DNA from: CAZYJR01 sp964647905
GTDB lineage: Bacteria > Desulfobacterota > DSM-4660 > Desulfatiglandales > HGW-15
Direction of reading: 5' to 3'
Length of the DNA stretch: 64,000 bases
NCBI GenBank assembly: GCA_964647905.1
Contig: CAZYJR010000007.1
Span: 62,001-126,000, forward strand
Below, one piece after another: positions 25,749-35,081 of the stretch. The position numbers and the translations under genes are program-made. Position 1 is the stretch's first letter, and each line of letters begins with the position of its first letter. A model generated the notes under the pieces. It was not told where the DNA came from. It searched no databases and worked only from the letters and a program-made list of their open reading frames with translations.

Positions 25749-28087
25749 CCTCCTCCGAGCCCCAGCAGTAGCCCCCCTTGGTATGCGATCAAGGCCACCA
25801 GGTAAGCCGCGGTCAGGTTGAAGACCACCGAGAATCCGGCCCATCTCCAAGAGCTCTCCCGCCTGATGCTCAGCACGGTCACGAAGCAGGGGACATAGAG
25901 CATGGTGAAGACCAGGAGGGTGAAGGCCCTGAGGCGGTTCCATTCCGGGTCCCTGCTGAGCCTCTCGGAGAGCGATCCTTCCCGTCCCCTGACCTCTTCA
26001 CCGAGTGAATAGGCGGTCCCGAGTGTGGAGACGATCACCTCCTTGGCTGCAAACCCGCCCACCAATGCAATGTTGATCTTGTAGTCGAACCCCAAAGGGG
26101 CGGTGATCCTTTCCAGGGCACGGCCGATGGTGCCGGCCGCGGTGGACAGAAGGGCCTCCTTTCTCTCGGCCCTGGCAACGGCTGAGAGGCGTTCCCGGTA
26201 CAGGAGATAGTCGTCTTCCAGCCCGCCTTCGAATACCGCCCGGAGCGCTTCGGAGAAAGGGCCTTGCCTCAAGTCGGCCAGGGTCTCCTGGTCATCCCCG
26301 GCCCCGGCCCTCAGGTAGCGGTCAGCGGCCCGGTCAAAGGCGTCCAAGCCCGGCCCCCCTTCCATGATCCGGGGCGCCCCGGGGAGGGATAGGAACTCCG
26401 AGCTTATTTCCTCCTTCAAGTCCCGGTAGTGGCGCATACGTTCATCCGGCATTCCCGGGTAGGTCATAAGGGCCCAGAGAAGCACGGACACACCGAGGAT
26501 GACGGTCCCTGCCTTCTTGATGTACTGCCAGGTACGCTCCCAGGTGTGGATCAGGAGCCCCTTCAGGGTGGGTGCGCGATACGGGGGGAGCTCCATGACG
26601 AAGGGGGTCTTGGGGCCCCGCAGAATGGTGGCCCGGATGAGCTTGGCCGCAAAGAGCGCGAAGAACCAGGAGAGCAGGGTGAACAGGAACATCATCTCCG
26701 CCTCTCCTCTTCTGAAAAAGGCGGCTATGAGGAGGGCGAAGACCGGCAGCTTGGCCCCGCAGTTCATGAACGGGACCACCAGCAGGGTGGCCAGGCGCTC
26801 CTTGGGATCGCGAAGGGTCCGGGTCGCCATGACTCCCGGTACGGCGCAGCCCCCGGAGATCCCGCCGCTTACCAGTAGTGCGATCACCGAGTTGCCGTGC
26901 AGCCCGAACCACCGGAGGACCCGGTCGAGCATATACGCCACCCGCGCCAGGTACCCTGAATCCTCCATGATGGAGATGGCAAAGAACAGGAACATGATCA
27001 GGGGCACGAATCCCAGGACCCCGCCCACGCCGTCGATCACCCCTGAGACCATGAGGGATTGAAGCGGACCTTCGGGAACGATTCGAGCCACACCGCCCTT
27101 GAGCCAATCGAAGAAGGTCTCTATCCACTCCACCGGGGCGCCGCCGGCCCAGAAGATGAACTGGTAGACGGAGTAGAGGATGCCGATCATGACCAATGGG
27201 CCGAGCAGCCGGTTGGTCAGGAACCTGTCTATGCGGTCGGAGTTGTTGAGCCGGGCCTCGATCCGCCTCTTGACCACACGGCGTGTTATTCCGGCAATGT
27301 AGCCGTACCGGTAGTCGGCGATCAGGCCTTCGGGCTCCTCCTCCAGGGTGTCAAGGGTATGCTTCGAGACCCTCTTGCGGATGGCCTCCACTGTTCCGCT
27401 CACCTGGGGGCTTTCCCTTATGAGCTGGATGATCTGATCGTCGCCTTCCAGGCACTTGAGCGCCAACCAGCGACGCGAGTAGAGCCCCCCCCTTCCGGTG
27501 AATCCATGCTCGAGGGCTTCCTCGATTTCATTCAGGGCCTGGTCTATGTCGTTGCCGTAGGATATTAGCTCGGGTCTCCATGAAGGAGAATCCTGGGCCG
27601 ATTCCACTATACGGTCCAACAGCTCTTCTATCCCCTTGTTGGATCGCGCCACAGTGGGGACCACCGGGACGCCGAGCAGGGACGAGAGCGTTTCCACATC
27701 AATGCCTATGCCGCGTGATTCGGCAACATCGATCATGTTCAGGGCGATGACCAGCGGGGCGCCTAGCTCCTTGAACTGAACGGCCAGGTAAAGGTTCCGG
27801 TCGAGGTTGGAGGCGTCCACAATGTCCACCACCACGTCCGGTTTTTCATTGACCAGAAAGTTCCTGGCCACTATCTCTTCCAGGGAGTAGGCGGTCAGGG
27901 AGTAGGTGCCCGGGAGGTCGACCACCTCGATCTCGAATCCCCGGTGGTGAATGAACCCCACCTTTTTCTCCACCGTCACACCGGGGTAGTTCGCTATGTG
28001 CTGGCGCGCGCCGGTGATCGCGTTGAACGCGGTGCTTTTGCCGGAATTGGGGTTGCCCGAGAGGGCGATCTTTATCTTCCGGTTCAT
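25745..28087 (-). CDS. feoB: Ferrous iron transport protein B
   Basis: The 780-residue protein has an N-terminal G domain with G1 GNPNSGKST (11-19), the switch region YPGVTVEKK, G3 DLPGTYSL and G4 NMID. The membrane domain includes GVLGFVPLIMFLFFAISIMEDSGYLARVA and SGGISGGCAVPGVMATRT and the C-terminal gate segment ALVGGFAAKEVIVSTLG. It imports Fe2+. The start at 28087 is the first Met before the G domain and overlaps the feoA stop as ATGA, so FeoA and FeoB are translationally coupled. Confidence 0.97.
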   Translation of the reverse strand: MNRKIKIALSGNPNSGKSTAFNAITGARQHIANYPGVTVEKKVGFIHHRGFEIEVVDLPGTYSLTAYSLEEIVARNFLVNEKPDVVVDIVDASNLDRNLYLAVQFKELGAPLVIALNMIDVAESRGIGIDVETLSSLLGVPVVPTVARSNKGIEELLDRIVESAQDSPSWRPELISYGNDIDQALNEIEEALEHGFTGRGGLYSRRWLALKCLEGDDQIIQLIRESPQVSGTVEAIRKRVSKHTLDTLEEEPEGLIADYRYGYIAGITRRVVKRRIEARLNNSDRIDRFLTNRLLGPLVMIGILYSVYQFIFWAGGAPVEWIETFFDWLKGGVARIVPEGPLQSLMVSGVIDGVGGVLGFVPLIMFLFFAISIMEDSGYLARVAYMLDRVLRWFGLHGNSVIALLVSGGISGGCAVPGVMATRTLRDPKERLATLLVVPFMNCGAKLPVFALLIAAFFRRGEAEMMFLFTLLSWFFALFAAKLIRATILRGPKTPFVMELPPYRAPTLKGLLIHTWERTWQYIKKAGTVILGVSVLLWALMTYPGMPDERMRHYRDLKEEISSEFLSLPGAPRIMEGGPGLDAFDRAADRYLRAGAGDDQETLADLRQGPFSEALRAVFEGGLEDDYLLYRERLSAVARAERKEALLSTAAGTIGRALERITAPLGFDYKINIALVGGFAAKEVIVSTLGTAYSLGEEVRGREGSLSERLSRDPEWNRLRAFTLLVFTMLYVPCFVTVLSIRRESSWRWAGFSVVFNLTAAYLVALIAYQGGLLLGLGGG

Positions 28088-28341
28088 GGGCGCACCCGGG
28101 ATGGCTCCTCCACTTCCACCAGTATGTGGTCGGCCTCGTTGTTCCGCAGGGTAAGGGTGCAATCCAGGAGCTTTACAGCGACCGGGTCCCAAAGCGGGGC
28201 GCGCCCCTGAATGCGAATCGGGATGCCGGGGATCAACCCCATCTCGCGAATCCTTCTTCCCATCTCCCCGGACGCATTGACGCGGCGTATCACGCCGCTC
28301 TGATTGTCAGCCATCTCCCTCATCTTTATGATCTTCTTCAT
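28084..28341 (-). CDS. feoA: Ferrous iron transport protein A (SH3-like)
   Basis: The 85-residue protein has the FeoA SH3-like fold signature: VIRRVNASGEMGRRIREMGLIPG, then IRIQGRAPLWDPVAVKLLDCTLTLRNNEADHILVE. It binds the FeoB G domain and supports iron uptake. The ATG at 28341 has a GGAGAG site; an upstream in-frame Met is possible but lies ahead of the conserved domain. Confidence 0.93.
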   Translation of the reverse strand: MKKIIKMREMADNQSGVIRRVNASGEMGRRIREMGLIPGIPIRIQGRAPLWDPVAVKLLDCTLTLRNNEADHILVEVEEPSRVRP

Positions 28342-28469
28342 CTCTCTCCACTGGCCCGCAACGCCGGTATTTGAAATCCCCTTTCCCGGACTCTCCATCC
28401 CCGTTCATACCCAGCCAACAGTGGAAGTCTGAGCGGTAGGCCCAAGGAAACAACCGAGGCGGCGGGGAT

Positions 28470-28685
28470 TCATTCGCCCTCGACCGGTGACCGGCCCCCG
28501 CCGCCTTGAGGAGTGCAGGCGCCATTCGCCGGGATCCCGGCCGCCCCGGAGCACCCCTCGCATGAGTTGCCCGGTTCGCAGCAGGACGGTCTCTCTCGAC
28601 CCGAGAGCTTCCTGTAGAAGCGCCTCCCCAGGTAGCAGACGGCCGCCAATACTATCAAGAGTACAAGTGCTTCCTGAAAACCCAT
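28470..28685 (-). CDS. FeoB-associated Cys-rich membrane protein
   Basis: The 71-residue protein has one N-terminal membrane span (EALVLLIVLAAVCYLGRRFY) and a Cys-rich segment (CCEPGNSCEGCSG). This is the pattern of the small proteins found with FeoAB in many anaerobes (PF12669-like). It may pass or sense iron at the FeoB pore. It comes before feoA in the transcript. Confidence 0.85.
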   Translation of the reverse strand: MGFQEALVLLIVLAAVCYLGRRFYRKLSGRERPSCCEPGNSCEGCSGAAGIPANGACTPQGGGGRSPVEGE

Positions 28686-28724
28686 GATTCAACCCCGACT
28701 CTTGTGCAGGCCCGTGATTTCCGG

Positions 28725-29900
28725 TCAGACCCCGGGCCCCGAGGGGAGCGCCTCCTGGGGATCGCCCAGGAAAAAATCTCCCTCTTCAATCCATTCTTTG
28801 AGGATTCGCGCTATCTCCAAGGCCCTGGTCCTGGAGGACAGGGGCACCGTGGCGACATCCTGTCCATCGAATCGAATCGTCCCGCTCATGAGCTCCGCAT
28901 AGCTCACCTGCCCCAGGCTCTTGGGCTCACCCCTGGGATAGTCGCTGCCGTAATCAATTATCTGGGTGAACAGGTCTTCATCCGAGACCCCGGTGAAGGC
29001 GGCCATTTCTTCGTCCAGTATGGGTATGGGGATTCCCAGGCCCAGTGCTATTGAGCACCCGTAGCCCACCATGCTGACCCCTACCACCCAGCGGGGGGTC
29101 ATCTCCTTGAGATTGCCCGTAACCATCATCGTCCCGGAAGGCGATAGCGGGACCCCGTTGTTCCCCCGCGCCGCTTCAGGCTTGTGCTGCGTCCCCGGCC
29201 CCACTACATACCCGGCTGTCCCGCCCAGAAAGATCCGCGTACCCATACCCACGGTCCGGTAATAAGGGTCATTGAAGAGCGGGCTCAAGCTGCCCGACGT
29301 GGAATAGTTGGCGTTGGCCGCCCGCGGCTTCAGCACCCCCATATAGGTGTAGATGGTCCTCTTTGACAGGTTTATGGCGCAATTGTAGTTCTGGTATCCG
29401 TTCCTGGGGTTTACCATCATGGCGTAGGGCAGCTCTTCCAGGGAGACCCGTTTCTCGAGCTCTCTGTTGGGGTAACAATCAGTCCCGTATGCCGTGGCGT
29501 GCAGCTTGACCCTCCTTCCCGCCACAAGGTCCTCTATCACATGCCCCCCTCCGTACTTGAACTGCCCCGGGTGAATTCGATTCAACGGGTCGTCATCCGA
29601 GGGCTGTGTTGCGCCCAGGTATAGGTCCACCGCAGCAAGGCCCGCATATGCCTCCACCCCGTTCAGCCACGCCTTGGCGGCCTTGATCGCGGGCTTGGCC
29701 GGCCCGAAGTTGATAAAGACCCCGGAAGAGCACATAGGAGCGAAGGTGCCGGTGGTGACGACATCCACCTCCCTGGCGGCCCTTTGAGGGCCCTTTTCCT
29801 TGACGATGCCGGCCATCTCGTCGGCGGTGACCACTACTACCTTGCCGCTCTTTATCCTGCGGTTGATGTCTTGGATCGTCTTGGCCGCTTTCCTGGGCAT
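28725..29900 (-). CDS. Homocysteine biosynthesis protein (DUF39, L-aspartate semialdehyde sulfurtransferase family)
   Basis: The 391-residue protein matches the DUF39/HcyBio family, with TTGTFAPMCSSGVFINFGPAKP (conserved Cys near residue 57), GGGHVIEDLVAGRRV, ATAYGTDCYPNRE and FLGGTAGYVVGPGTQH. In methanogens and many anaerobes this family, with a small ferredoxin/NIL partner, turns aspartate semialdehyde and sulfide into homocysteine. No partner gene is visible here. The ATG at 29900 has a GGGAGGATG site. The gene stands ahead of the feo genes, 39 bp from the small Cys-rich gene. Confidence 0.9.
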   Translation of the reverse strand: MPRKAAKTIQDINRRIKSGKVVVVTADEMAGIVKEKGPQRAAREVDVVTTGTFAPMCSSGVFINFGPAKPAIKAAKAWLNGVEAYAGLAAVDLYLGATQPSDDDPLNRIHPGQFKYGGGHVIEDLVAGRRVKLHATAYGTDCYPNRELEKRVSLEELPYAMMVNPRNGYQNYNCAINLSKRTIYTYMGVLKPRAANANYSTSGSLSPLFNDPYYRTVGMGTRIFLGGTAGYVVGPGTQHKPEAARGNNGVPLSPSGTMMVTGNLKEMTPRWVVGVSMVGYGCSIALGLGIPIPILDEEMAAFTGVSDEDLFTQIIDYGSDYPRGEPKSLGQVSYAELMSGTIRFDGQDVATVPLSSRTRALEIARILKEWIEEGDFFLGDPQEALPSGPGV

Positions 29901-29919
29901 GTTCTCATCCTCCCGGACT

Positions 29920-29935
29920 TATAGATAACTCTATA
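29920..29935. promoter_or_regulatory. Palindromic operator candidate upstream of the DUF39 gene
   Basis: TATAGA-TAAC-TCTATA is a perfect 6-bp inverted repeat, 20 bp before the start codon. On the minus strand it overlaps a possible -10 (TATAGA or TTATCT). No regulator is encoded next to it. Confidence 0.4.
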
Positions 29936-30123
29936 CCTTAGCCCGCTCAACCCCGGAACTCAAGGAAAAGATCTCCCCCGGGCATCAGAGGGATGCGCTG
30001 GGGCGGGGTGCTTGACTTTGCCCGGACCATGGAATAACCCTAATGGCCTATATTGGCCTCCCGCCCCGGCAGGAGGCCGGAGGATGGATTAGACGGCCGG
30101 GGGTGCTTGACGGGGGAGGCGAA

Positions 30124-30951
30124 ATGAATTCCAGCGGGCAGTCGCTCACGGCTTCGATCCTGGCTCCGGACGGGCCTTTCTTCTTGATTGCGGGGCCTTG
30201 TGTGATCGAGGATGAGGAAACCACGTTCAGGGTGGCGGACTTCCTCCGGGATACGGCCGAGGCCATGGAGATCCCGGTGATTTTCAAGGCTTCGTATGAC
30301 AAGGCGAACCGCAGCTCTCTGGATTCGTTCCGGGGGCCGGGGCTGGAGGCCGGGCTGGAACTGCTCCAGCGGGTGAGAGATCGTACAGGGCTGCCCATTC
30401 TCTCGGATGTCCACTCCGAGCAGGAGGCGGGAATCGCAGGCAAGGTCCTGGACGTGATTCAGGTCCCGGCCTTCCTCTGCCGCCAGACCGATCTGCTCCT
30501 GGCCGCCGGTAGAACGGGAAGGCCCGTCAACTTGAAGAAGGGTCAGTTCATGGCCCCTTGGGATATGCAGGAGGCGGCTCGAAAGGTCCTTTCCACGGGG
30601 AACTCCGGGATACTCATAACCGAGCGGGGGTCCTCTTTCGGGTACAACAACCTTGTGGTTGATATGCGTGCCATACCTCTCCTCAAGGGCATCGGCCACC
30701 CGGTGGTCTTCGACGCCACGCACAGCGTTCAGCTCCCCGGGGCCGCGGGTGGGAGCTCGGGCGGGCAGCGGGAGTACGCCGGCCATTTGGCCCGTGCCGC
30801 TGCGGCAGCCGGCTGCGACGGCGTGTTTATGGAGGTACACCCGGAGCCTGACAGGGCACTGTGCGACGGCGCCAACTCCCTGCCCGTAAGCGAGGTGCGC
30901 CCCCTCCTCGCCTTGCTAAGAGAGATCCACGCCTTGGTCCGGGGCCGGTAG
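30124..30951 (+). CDS. kdsA: 3-deoxy-8-phosphooctulonate synthase (Kdo-8-P synthase)
   Basis: The 275-residue TIM-barrel protein has FFLIAGPCVIEDEE, FKASYDKANRSSLDSFRGPG, LPILSDVHSEQEA, PAFLCRQTDLLLAAG, NLKKGQFMAPWDM and VVFDATHSVQLPG, all typical of KdsA. It condenses phosphoenolpyruvate and arabinose 5-phosphate for lipopolysaccharide. The frame opens 81 bases upstream, but the ATG at 30124 has GGGGGAGG before it and matches family length. kdsA heads a long plus-strand run of envelope and housekeeping genes; kdsC, usually next to it, is absent. Confidence 0.96.
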   Translation: MNSSGQSLTASILAPDGPFFLIAGPCVIEDEETTFRVADFLRDTAEAMEIPVIFKASYDKANRSSLDSFRGPGLEAGLELLQRVRDRTGLPILSDVHSEQEAGIAGKVLDVIQVPAFLCRQTDLLLAAGRTGRPVNLKKGQFMAPWDMQEAARKVLSTGNSGILITERGSSFGYNNLVVDMRAIPLLKGIGHPVVFDATHSVQLPGAAGGSSGGQREYAGHLARAAAAAGCDGVFMEVHPEPDRALCDGANSLPVSEVRPLLALLREIHALVRGR

Positions 30952-31039
30952 AGCGGAACCGTTGAATTCAGGAAGAGGATGAAATTGGCCTTTACACCGG
31001 CCGAACCTCTCCGGTATATTTATTGCAAAGTGCGGGCGG

Positions 31040-31615
31040 ATGAAGCGAATAATCGCCAGATACTGGCCTCTGCTGGGGATTGTCCTCCTCTCGGGGGTGG
31101 TGATCTTCTACATGGCGCGGTCTGCGAGAGAGACCGAGTCCGTGCGCCGGCCCATTGTACAGGAGGCCGAACTGGAGGAAGGCATAACTCTCAGTGATAT
31201 TCATTATACCCAAGACGATCCCGAGCAAGGCATGCAGTGGGTCCTGGACGCTGAAGAGGTCCGATTTTCGCAGGACAGAACCTATTTCTCCTTCAGGGAT
31301 TTTCGCATAAAGCTCTTCCCGGAAGGGCGTCCGCCCCTGGAGCTGGAGGGGAGGCGAGGAGATTACGACAAGTCCAGGGCTCGAGTAAACCTGCGGGGTG
31401 ATCTGAAGGGGCTCTCCCGGAACGGTTATCGTATCTCGGCCGATCACCTGCTATACAATCACGAGGACGGGGTCCTGAGCACGGACGGTTCCGTCCGGAT
31501 AACAGGCCCCTTTTTTACAGTTACGGGGCAAGGCCTTCACTTCGACCTTGAAGAGGAGCGCCTTCGAATCAACTCAGGGGTGACCACCCTTGTGGAAGAG
31601 GATGTGTTGACTTGA
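31040..31615 (+). CDS. lptC: LPS export protein LptC
   Basis: The 191-residue protein has one N-terminal membrane anchor (YWPLLGIVLLSGVVIFYMA) and a periplasmic beta-rich LptC/YrbK-like body with the alternating DLKGLSRNGYRISADHLLYN pattern and VRITGPFFTVTGQGLHFD. It forms part of the LptB2FGC extractor that hands LPS to LptA. It lies between kdsA and lptA, as expected for this pathway. Confidence 0.87.
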   Translation: MKRIIARYWPLLGIVLLSGVVIFYMARSARETESVRRPIVQEAELEEGITLSDIHYTQDDPEQGMQWVLDAEEVRFSQDRTYFSFRDFRIKLFPEGRPPLELEGRRGDYDKSRARVNLRGDLKGLSRNGYRISADHLLYNHEDGVLSTDGSVRITGPFFTVTGQGLHFDLEEERLRINSGVTTLVEEDVLT

Positions 31616-31631
31616 AAGAGGGGCCTGCTTG

Positions 31632-32162
31632 ATGTCGATAATCGGTTACTTTCTCATATTACTGGGCTTGATGTTTCCGTGCGCCGCAGCGGGCGCGGAG
31701 GATGCGCTCGAGCAGAAGACGCAGCCCGGGGAGGACCGCCTGGTGATCCGATCCCAGTCCCTGGAGATGGACAACAAGACCAGGACAGTAATATTCACCG
31801 GCGACGTGGATGCGCGAAAGAGCAGCTTCACAATAAAGTGCCGTCAGATGCACCTTTATTATCAGGACGACTCGAGCGGAGAGGCCGAAGCGCCCGGCAA
31901 CGTCAAGGTCGATCGGGTGGAGGCCACCGGGGACGTGAAGATCACCAGGGCGGACGGCGGCGAGGCCATGGCTGACAAGGCGGTCTATTACCAGGCCGAA
32001 GACAAGATAGTGCTTACCGGGAATCCGGTGGTAAAGCAGGGCGAGGACTTCGTGGAGGGCTCCCGGATCATCTTTTTCATCAAGGATAGGAGGAGCATTG
32101 TAGAGGGCTCGGGACAGGAGAGGGTCCGCGCCGTGATCTTTCCCGGTAAGGATAAGAGGTAG
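31632..32162 (+). CDS. lptA: LPS transport periplasmic protein LptA
   Basis: The 176-residue protein has a signal peptide (hydrophobic ILLGLMFPCAAAGA) and the OstA-like beta-jellyroll repeat pattern: LVIRSQSLEMDNKTRTVIF, VEATGDVKITRADGGEA, KIVLTGNPVVKQG. LptA bridges the periplasm between LptC and the outer membrane. ATG at 31632 is preferred over the adjacent TTG. The next gene, lptB, starts six bases after its stop codon. Confidence 0.9.
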   Translation: MSIIGYFLILLGLMFPCAAAGAEDALEQKTQPGEDRLVIRSQSLEMDNKTRTVIFTGDVDARKSSFTIKCRQMHLYYQDDSSGEAEAPGNVKVDRVEATGDVKITRADGGEAMADKAVYYQAEDKIVLTGNPVVKQGEDFVEGSRIIFFIKDRRSIVEGSGQERVRAVIFPGKDKR

Positions 32163-32168
32163 CGGCTC

Positions 32169-32906
32169 TTGGCTGACGGCGGCGGCGAAATCCTGGAGGC
32201 CGAGGGGCTGGTCAAACTGTACGGGGGAAAGCGCGTTGTGGACGGGGTCGACCTGGCCATCCGGCGGCGCGAAATAGTCGGGCTATTGGGCCCGAACGGG
32301 GCGGGCAAGACCACCACCTTCTACATGATGATCGGGCTTGCCAGGCCGGATGCGGGGCGCGTGCTGCTTGACGGCGAAGAGATCACCCGTGAACCCATGT
32401 ATATAAGAGCGAGGAAGGGGATCAATTACCTGGCCCAGGAACCCTCCGTATTCAGGAAGCTGACCGTGGAGGAAAATCTGCTGGCCGTTATGGAGGCCCT
32501 GGACATACCCAGGCACGAGGTGAGGCCCAGGGCGCAGAAGCTCCTCCAGGAGCTGAACATAGCCCACCTGGCCGCTCAGAAGGCGGGCAGCCTCTCGGGA
32601 GGGGAGCGGCGAAGGCTGGAGATCACCCGGGCCCTGATCACCGAGCCGCGTTTCATGCTCTTGGACGAGCCGTTTGCAGGGATCGACCCGCTCACATTGA
32701 ACGACATAAACCAGATCATCCGGCAATTGAAAGAGAGGGGGATCGGTATTATTGTCTCGGACCACAACGTGAGGGAGACTCTCAGGGCGTGTGATTCGGC
32801 ATACATCATCAGTCAGGGCAGGATCATAGAATTCGGTCCGCCCGATAAGATCGTCGGAAGCAATATAGCGCGGAGTACCTATCTGGGGGAGGACTTCAAC
32901 CTGTGA
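32169..32906 (+). CDS. lptB: LPS export ABC ATPase LptB
   Basis: The 245-residue ABC ATPase has Walker A GPNGAGKTT (41-49), signature LSGGERRRLE (142-151), Walker B FMLLDEPFAG (D166-E167) and the H-loop SDHNVRETL. The signature LSGGERRR and the NYLAQEPSVFRKLTVEEN segment are typical of LptB rather than of amino-acid ABC ATPases. The start is an unusual TTG at 32169, with AGAGG nine bases upstream; no other start fits the full N-terminus. Confidence 0.95.
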   Translation: MADGGGEILEAEGLVKLYGGKRVVDGVDLAIRRREIVGLLGPNGAGKTTTFYMMIGLARPDAGRVLLDGEEITREPMYIRARKGINYLAQEPSVFRKLTVEENLLAVMEALDIPRHEVRPRAQKLLQELNIAHLAAQKAGSLSGGERRRLEITRALITEPRFMLLDEPFAGIDPLTLNDINQIIRQLKERGIGIIVSDHNVRETLRACDSAYIISQGRIIEFGPPDKIVGSNIARSTYLGEDFNL

Positions 32907-32937
32907 CAAGGAGGCCCGGAGGGCTGAAAGAGGCGGC

Positions 32938-34371
32938 ATGGCACTGCAGCTGAAACAATCCCTGAACCTGAGCCAGCAGCTTATAATGACGCCCCAACTC
33001 CAACAGGCGATCAAGCTGCTGCAGCTATCCAGGCTGGAGCTTCTGGAGACCATAAGCCAGGAGATGGAGACCAACCCCGTCTTGGAAGAGCAACTCGGGG
33101 AGGAAGGAGAGGCCGGGGCCCTACCCGAGGAACAAGAGGAACCCAAGGAGGCCGAGACCGCAAAGGAAGTGGGAGCCGGCGAGGAGACCCGTGACGAGGT
33201 GGACTGGGAGGTATACCTCGGAGAGTACAATACCGGCTGGGCCGAGACACCGTACGACGGCCGGGAGTTTCCTTCTTTCGAGAACTTTACCGCACAAAAG
33301 CCCAACCTTTATTCCCACCTGAGCTGGCAGTTGCACTTGAGCGACCTGGACGAGGCCGGGCAGGAGATCGGCGAACACATTCTGGGCAATTTGGATGATG
33401 ACGGTTACTTGAAGGTGTCCGTGGAGGAACTGGCTGAATCCACGGGCAGCTCGATCGAGGAGGTCTGCAAGGTCCTCGAGGTGGTTCAGAACTTCGATCC
33501 CGTGGGCGTGGCTGCTAGGGACACACGGGAGTGCCTGCTTATCCAGGCGCGGATGAACCAGTGGGAGGAGACCCCGGCCTGGGCCATCATCCGAGACCAC
33601 ATGGACAAGTTGGAAAACAGGAATTACGATCAGATCTCCAAGGCGCTGTCGGTCCCGGTCAGTGAGGTGGTCTCGGCCGTGTCCATGATACAGACCTTGG
33701 ATCCCAGACCGGGCCGGCGATACAGCGACGAGGAGACCGTCTATATCAGCCCGGATATCTACGTGATCAAGGTGGGGGACGACTACGAGATCCTGCTGAA
33801 CGAGGACGGGCTGCCCAAGCTGAGGATCAACAGCTTCTACAAGGAAATCCTGACCTCCAGGGGCGCGTATGCGGATTCCACCAAGGAGTACATTCAGGAG
33901 AAGCTGAAATCGGCGGCTTGGCTCATAAAGAGCATCCACCAGCGCCAGAGGACCATTTACAGGGTGGCCCAGAGCATAGTTCGCTTTCAGAAGGATTTCC
34001 TGGACAAGGGTGTGGCTCACCTAAGACCCCTGGTCCTGAGAGATGTGGCAGAGGACATAGAGATGCATGAGTCCACCATAAGCCGGGTCACCACCAACAA
34101 ATACGTGCACACGCCCCAAGGGGTCTTCGAACTCAAGTACTTCTTCAACAGTTCGGTCAGCGGACCCGGGGGGGAGGCCGTTGCCTCCGAGAGCGTAAAG
34201 CAGCGCATTCGGGATATCATCAAGAACGAGGATAAGAAAAGGCCGTACAGCGACCAGGAAGTTGCTGAGATCCTGAAGAAATCAAATATTGACGTCGCCC
34301 GGCGTACAGTTGCCAAGTACCGTGATACACTGGGCATTCTGCCCTCCAGGAGACGGAGGCAATTTTATTGA
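32938..34371 (+). CDS. rpoN: RNA polymerase sigma-54 factor
   Basis: The 477-residue protein has the Gln/Leu-rich activator-interacting start (MALQLKQSLNLSQQLIMTPQ), an acidic linker, the core-binding domain, and the C-terminal DNA-binding part with the RpoN box ARRTVAKYR near residue 455. It directs transcription from -24/-12 promoters together with activators such as the NtrC-type protein at 44198-45616. The lptB-rpoN-hpf-ptsN order is conserved in many proteobacteria. Confidence 0.97.
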   Translation: MALQLKQSLNLSQQLIMTPQLQQAIKLLQLSRLELLETISQEMETNPVLEEQLGEEGEAGALPEEQEEPKEAETAKEVGAGEETRDEVDWEVYLGEYNTGWAETPYDGREFPSFENFTAQKPNLYSHLSWQLHLSDLDEAGQEIGEHILGNLDDDGYLKVSVEELAESTGSSIEEVCKVLEVVQNFDPVGVAARDTRECLLIQARMNQWEETPAWAIIRDHMDKLENRNYDQISKALSVPVSEVVSAVSMIQTLDPRPGRRYSDEETVYISPDIYVIKVGDDYEILLNEDGLPKLRINSFYKEILTSRGAYADSTKEYIQEKLKSAAWLIKSIHQRQRTIYRVAQSIVRFQKDFLDKGVAHLRPLVLRDVAEDIEMHESTISRVTTNKYVHTPQGVFELKYFFNSSVSGPGGEAVASESVKQRIRDIIKNEDKKRPYSDQEVAEILKKSNIDVARRTVAKYRDTLGILPSRRRRQFY

Positions 34372-34389
34372 TGCCGGGGTTTTCCGTGT

Positions 34390-34418
34390 TTGACTTTCTC
34401 CCTCATTTTTGCTACACA
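34390..34418 (+). promoter_or_regulatory. Candidate promoter upstream of hpf
   Basis: TTGACT (34390-34395) and TACACA (34413-34418) with 17-bp spacing lie in the 73-bp gap after rpoN. The -35 is good, the -10 weak. It may add separate stress control to hpf. Confidence 0.3.
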
Positions 34419-34444
34419 CCCCTTTTCCTCAGGAGGGATAACTT

Positions 34445-34996
34445 ATGGACATTACGGTAACATTCAGACACATGGAACCGATGGAGAGCATCAGGGACTA
34501 CGCCGCGGAAAAGGTGTCCAAGATCGACAAGTACCTGGATACGCCCAGTGAGGCGCACATCGTGCTCTCAGTGGAAAAGTTCCGCCATATCGCTGATGTG
34601 ACTTTGAGTATAGACGGCACGCGTATCAAGGGGGCTGAAGAGACAGAGGACATGTACTCGGCCATCGACCAAGTCATGGACAAGATAGAAAAACAGGTCA
34701 AGAAATACATCTCGAAGTCACGCACCAGGCGCAGTACGGACAGCATAAAGGAGGGCTCGGGTCTCGAGGCCGGGGGCGAGGAGCAAGAGGAGGCCGAGTC
34801 CTTGAACCCTGACGAAGGGCTCGATATTGAAGTGGAAAGAGTGGTGGCCATGCCCATGGACCCGGAAGAGGCGGCCATGCAGCTCTCATTGTCCCAGAGG
34901 AATTTGTTTCTGTTTCGAAATCCCCGGTCAGGCGAGGTAAATGTGCTCTACAGGCGAGAGGACGGGACTCTAAGCCTGATCGAGCCCACGACCTGA
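34445..34996 (+). CDS. hpf: Long-form ribosome hibernation-promoting factor
   Basis: The 183-residue protein has the HPF/RaiA N-domain (VTFRHMEPMESIRDYAAEKV, MYSAIDQVMDKIEKQV). After an acidic linker comes the C-terminal dimerisation domain ending NLFLFRNPRSGEVNVLYRRE. This is the long form that dimerises ribosomes into 100S particles in slow growth. The AGGAGG site before ATG 34445 is strong. Confidence 0.93.
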   Translation: MDITVTFRHMEPMESIRDYAAEKVSKIDKYLDTPSEAHIVLSVEKFRHIADVTLSIDGTRIKGAEETEDMYSAIDQVMDKIEKQVKKYISKSRTRRSTDSIKEGSGLEAGGEEQEEAESLNPDEGLDIEVERVVAMPMDPEEAAMQLSLSQRNLFLFRNPRSGEVNVLYRREDGTLSLIEPTT

Positions 34997-35081
34997 TGAC
35001 CGGTGGGGTCCCCGGCGGTTGATCGAGCGGGGGCCTCCAACGCTTAACCAACATCCCTTTGCGGGGGATAGATTTCTCGGA

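Noticed and set aside
30012..30046. TTGACT-based promoter before kdsA
   Set aside because: No acceptable -10 hexamer at 16-18 bp spacing.
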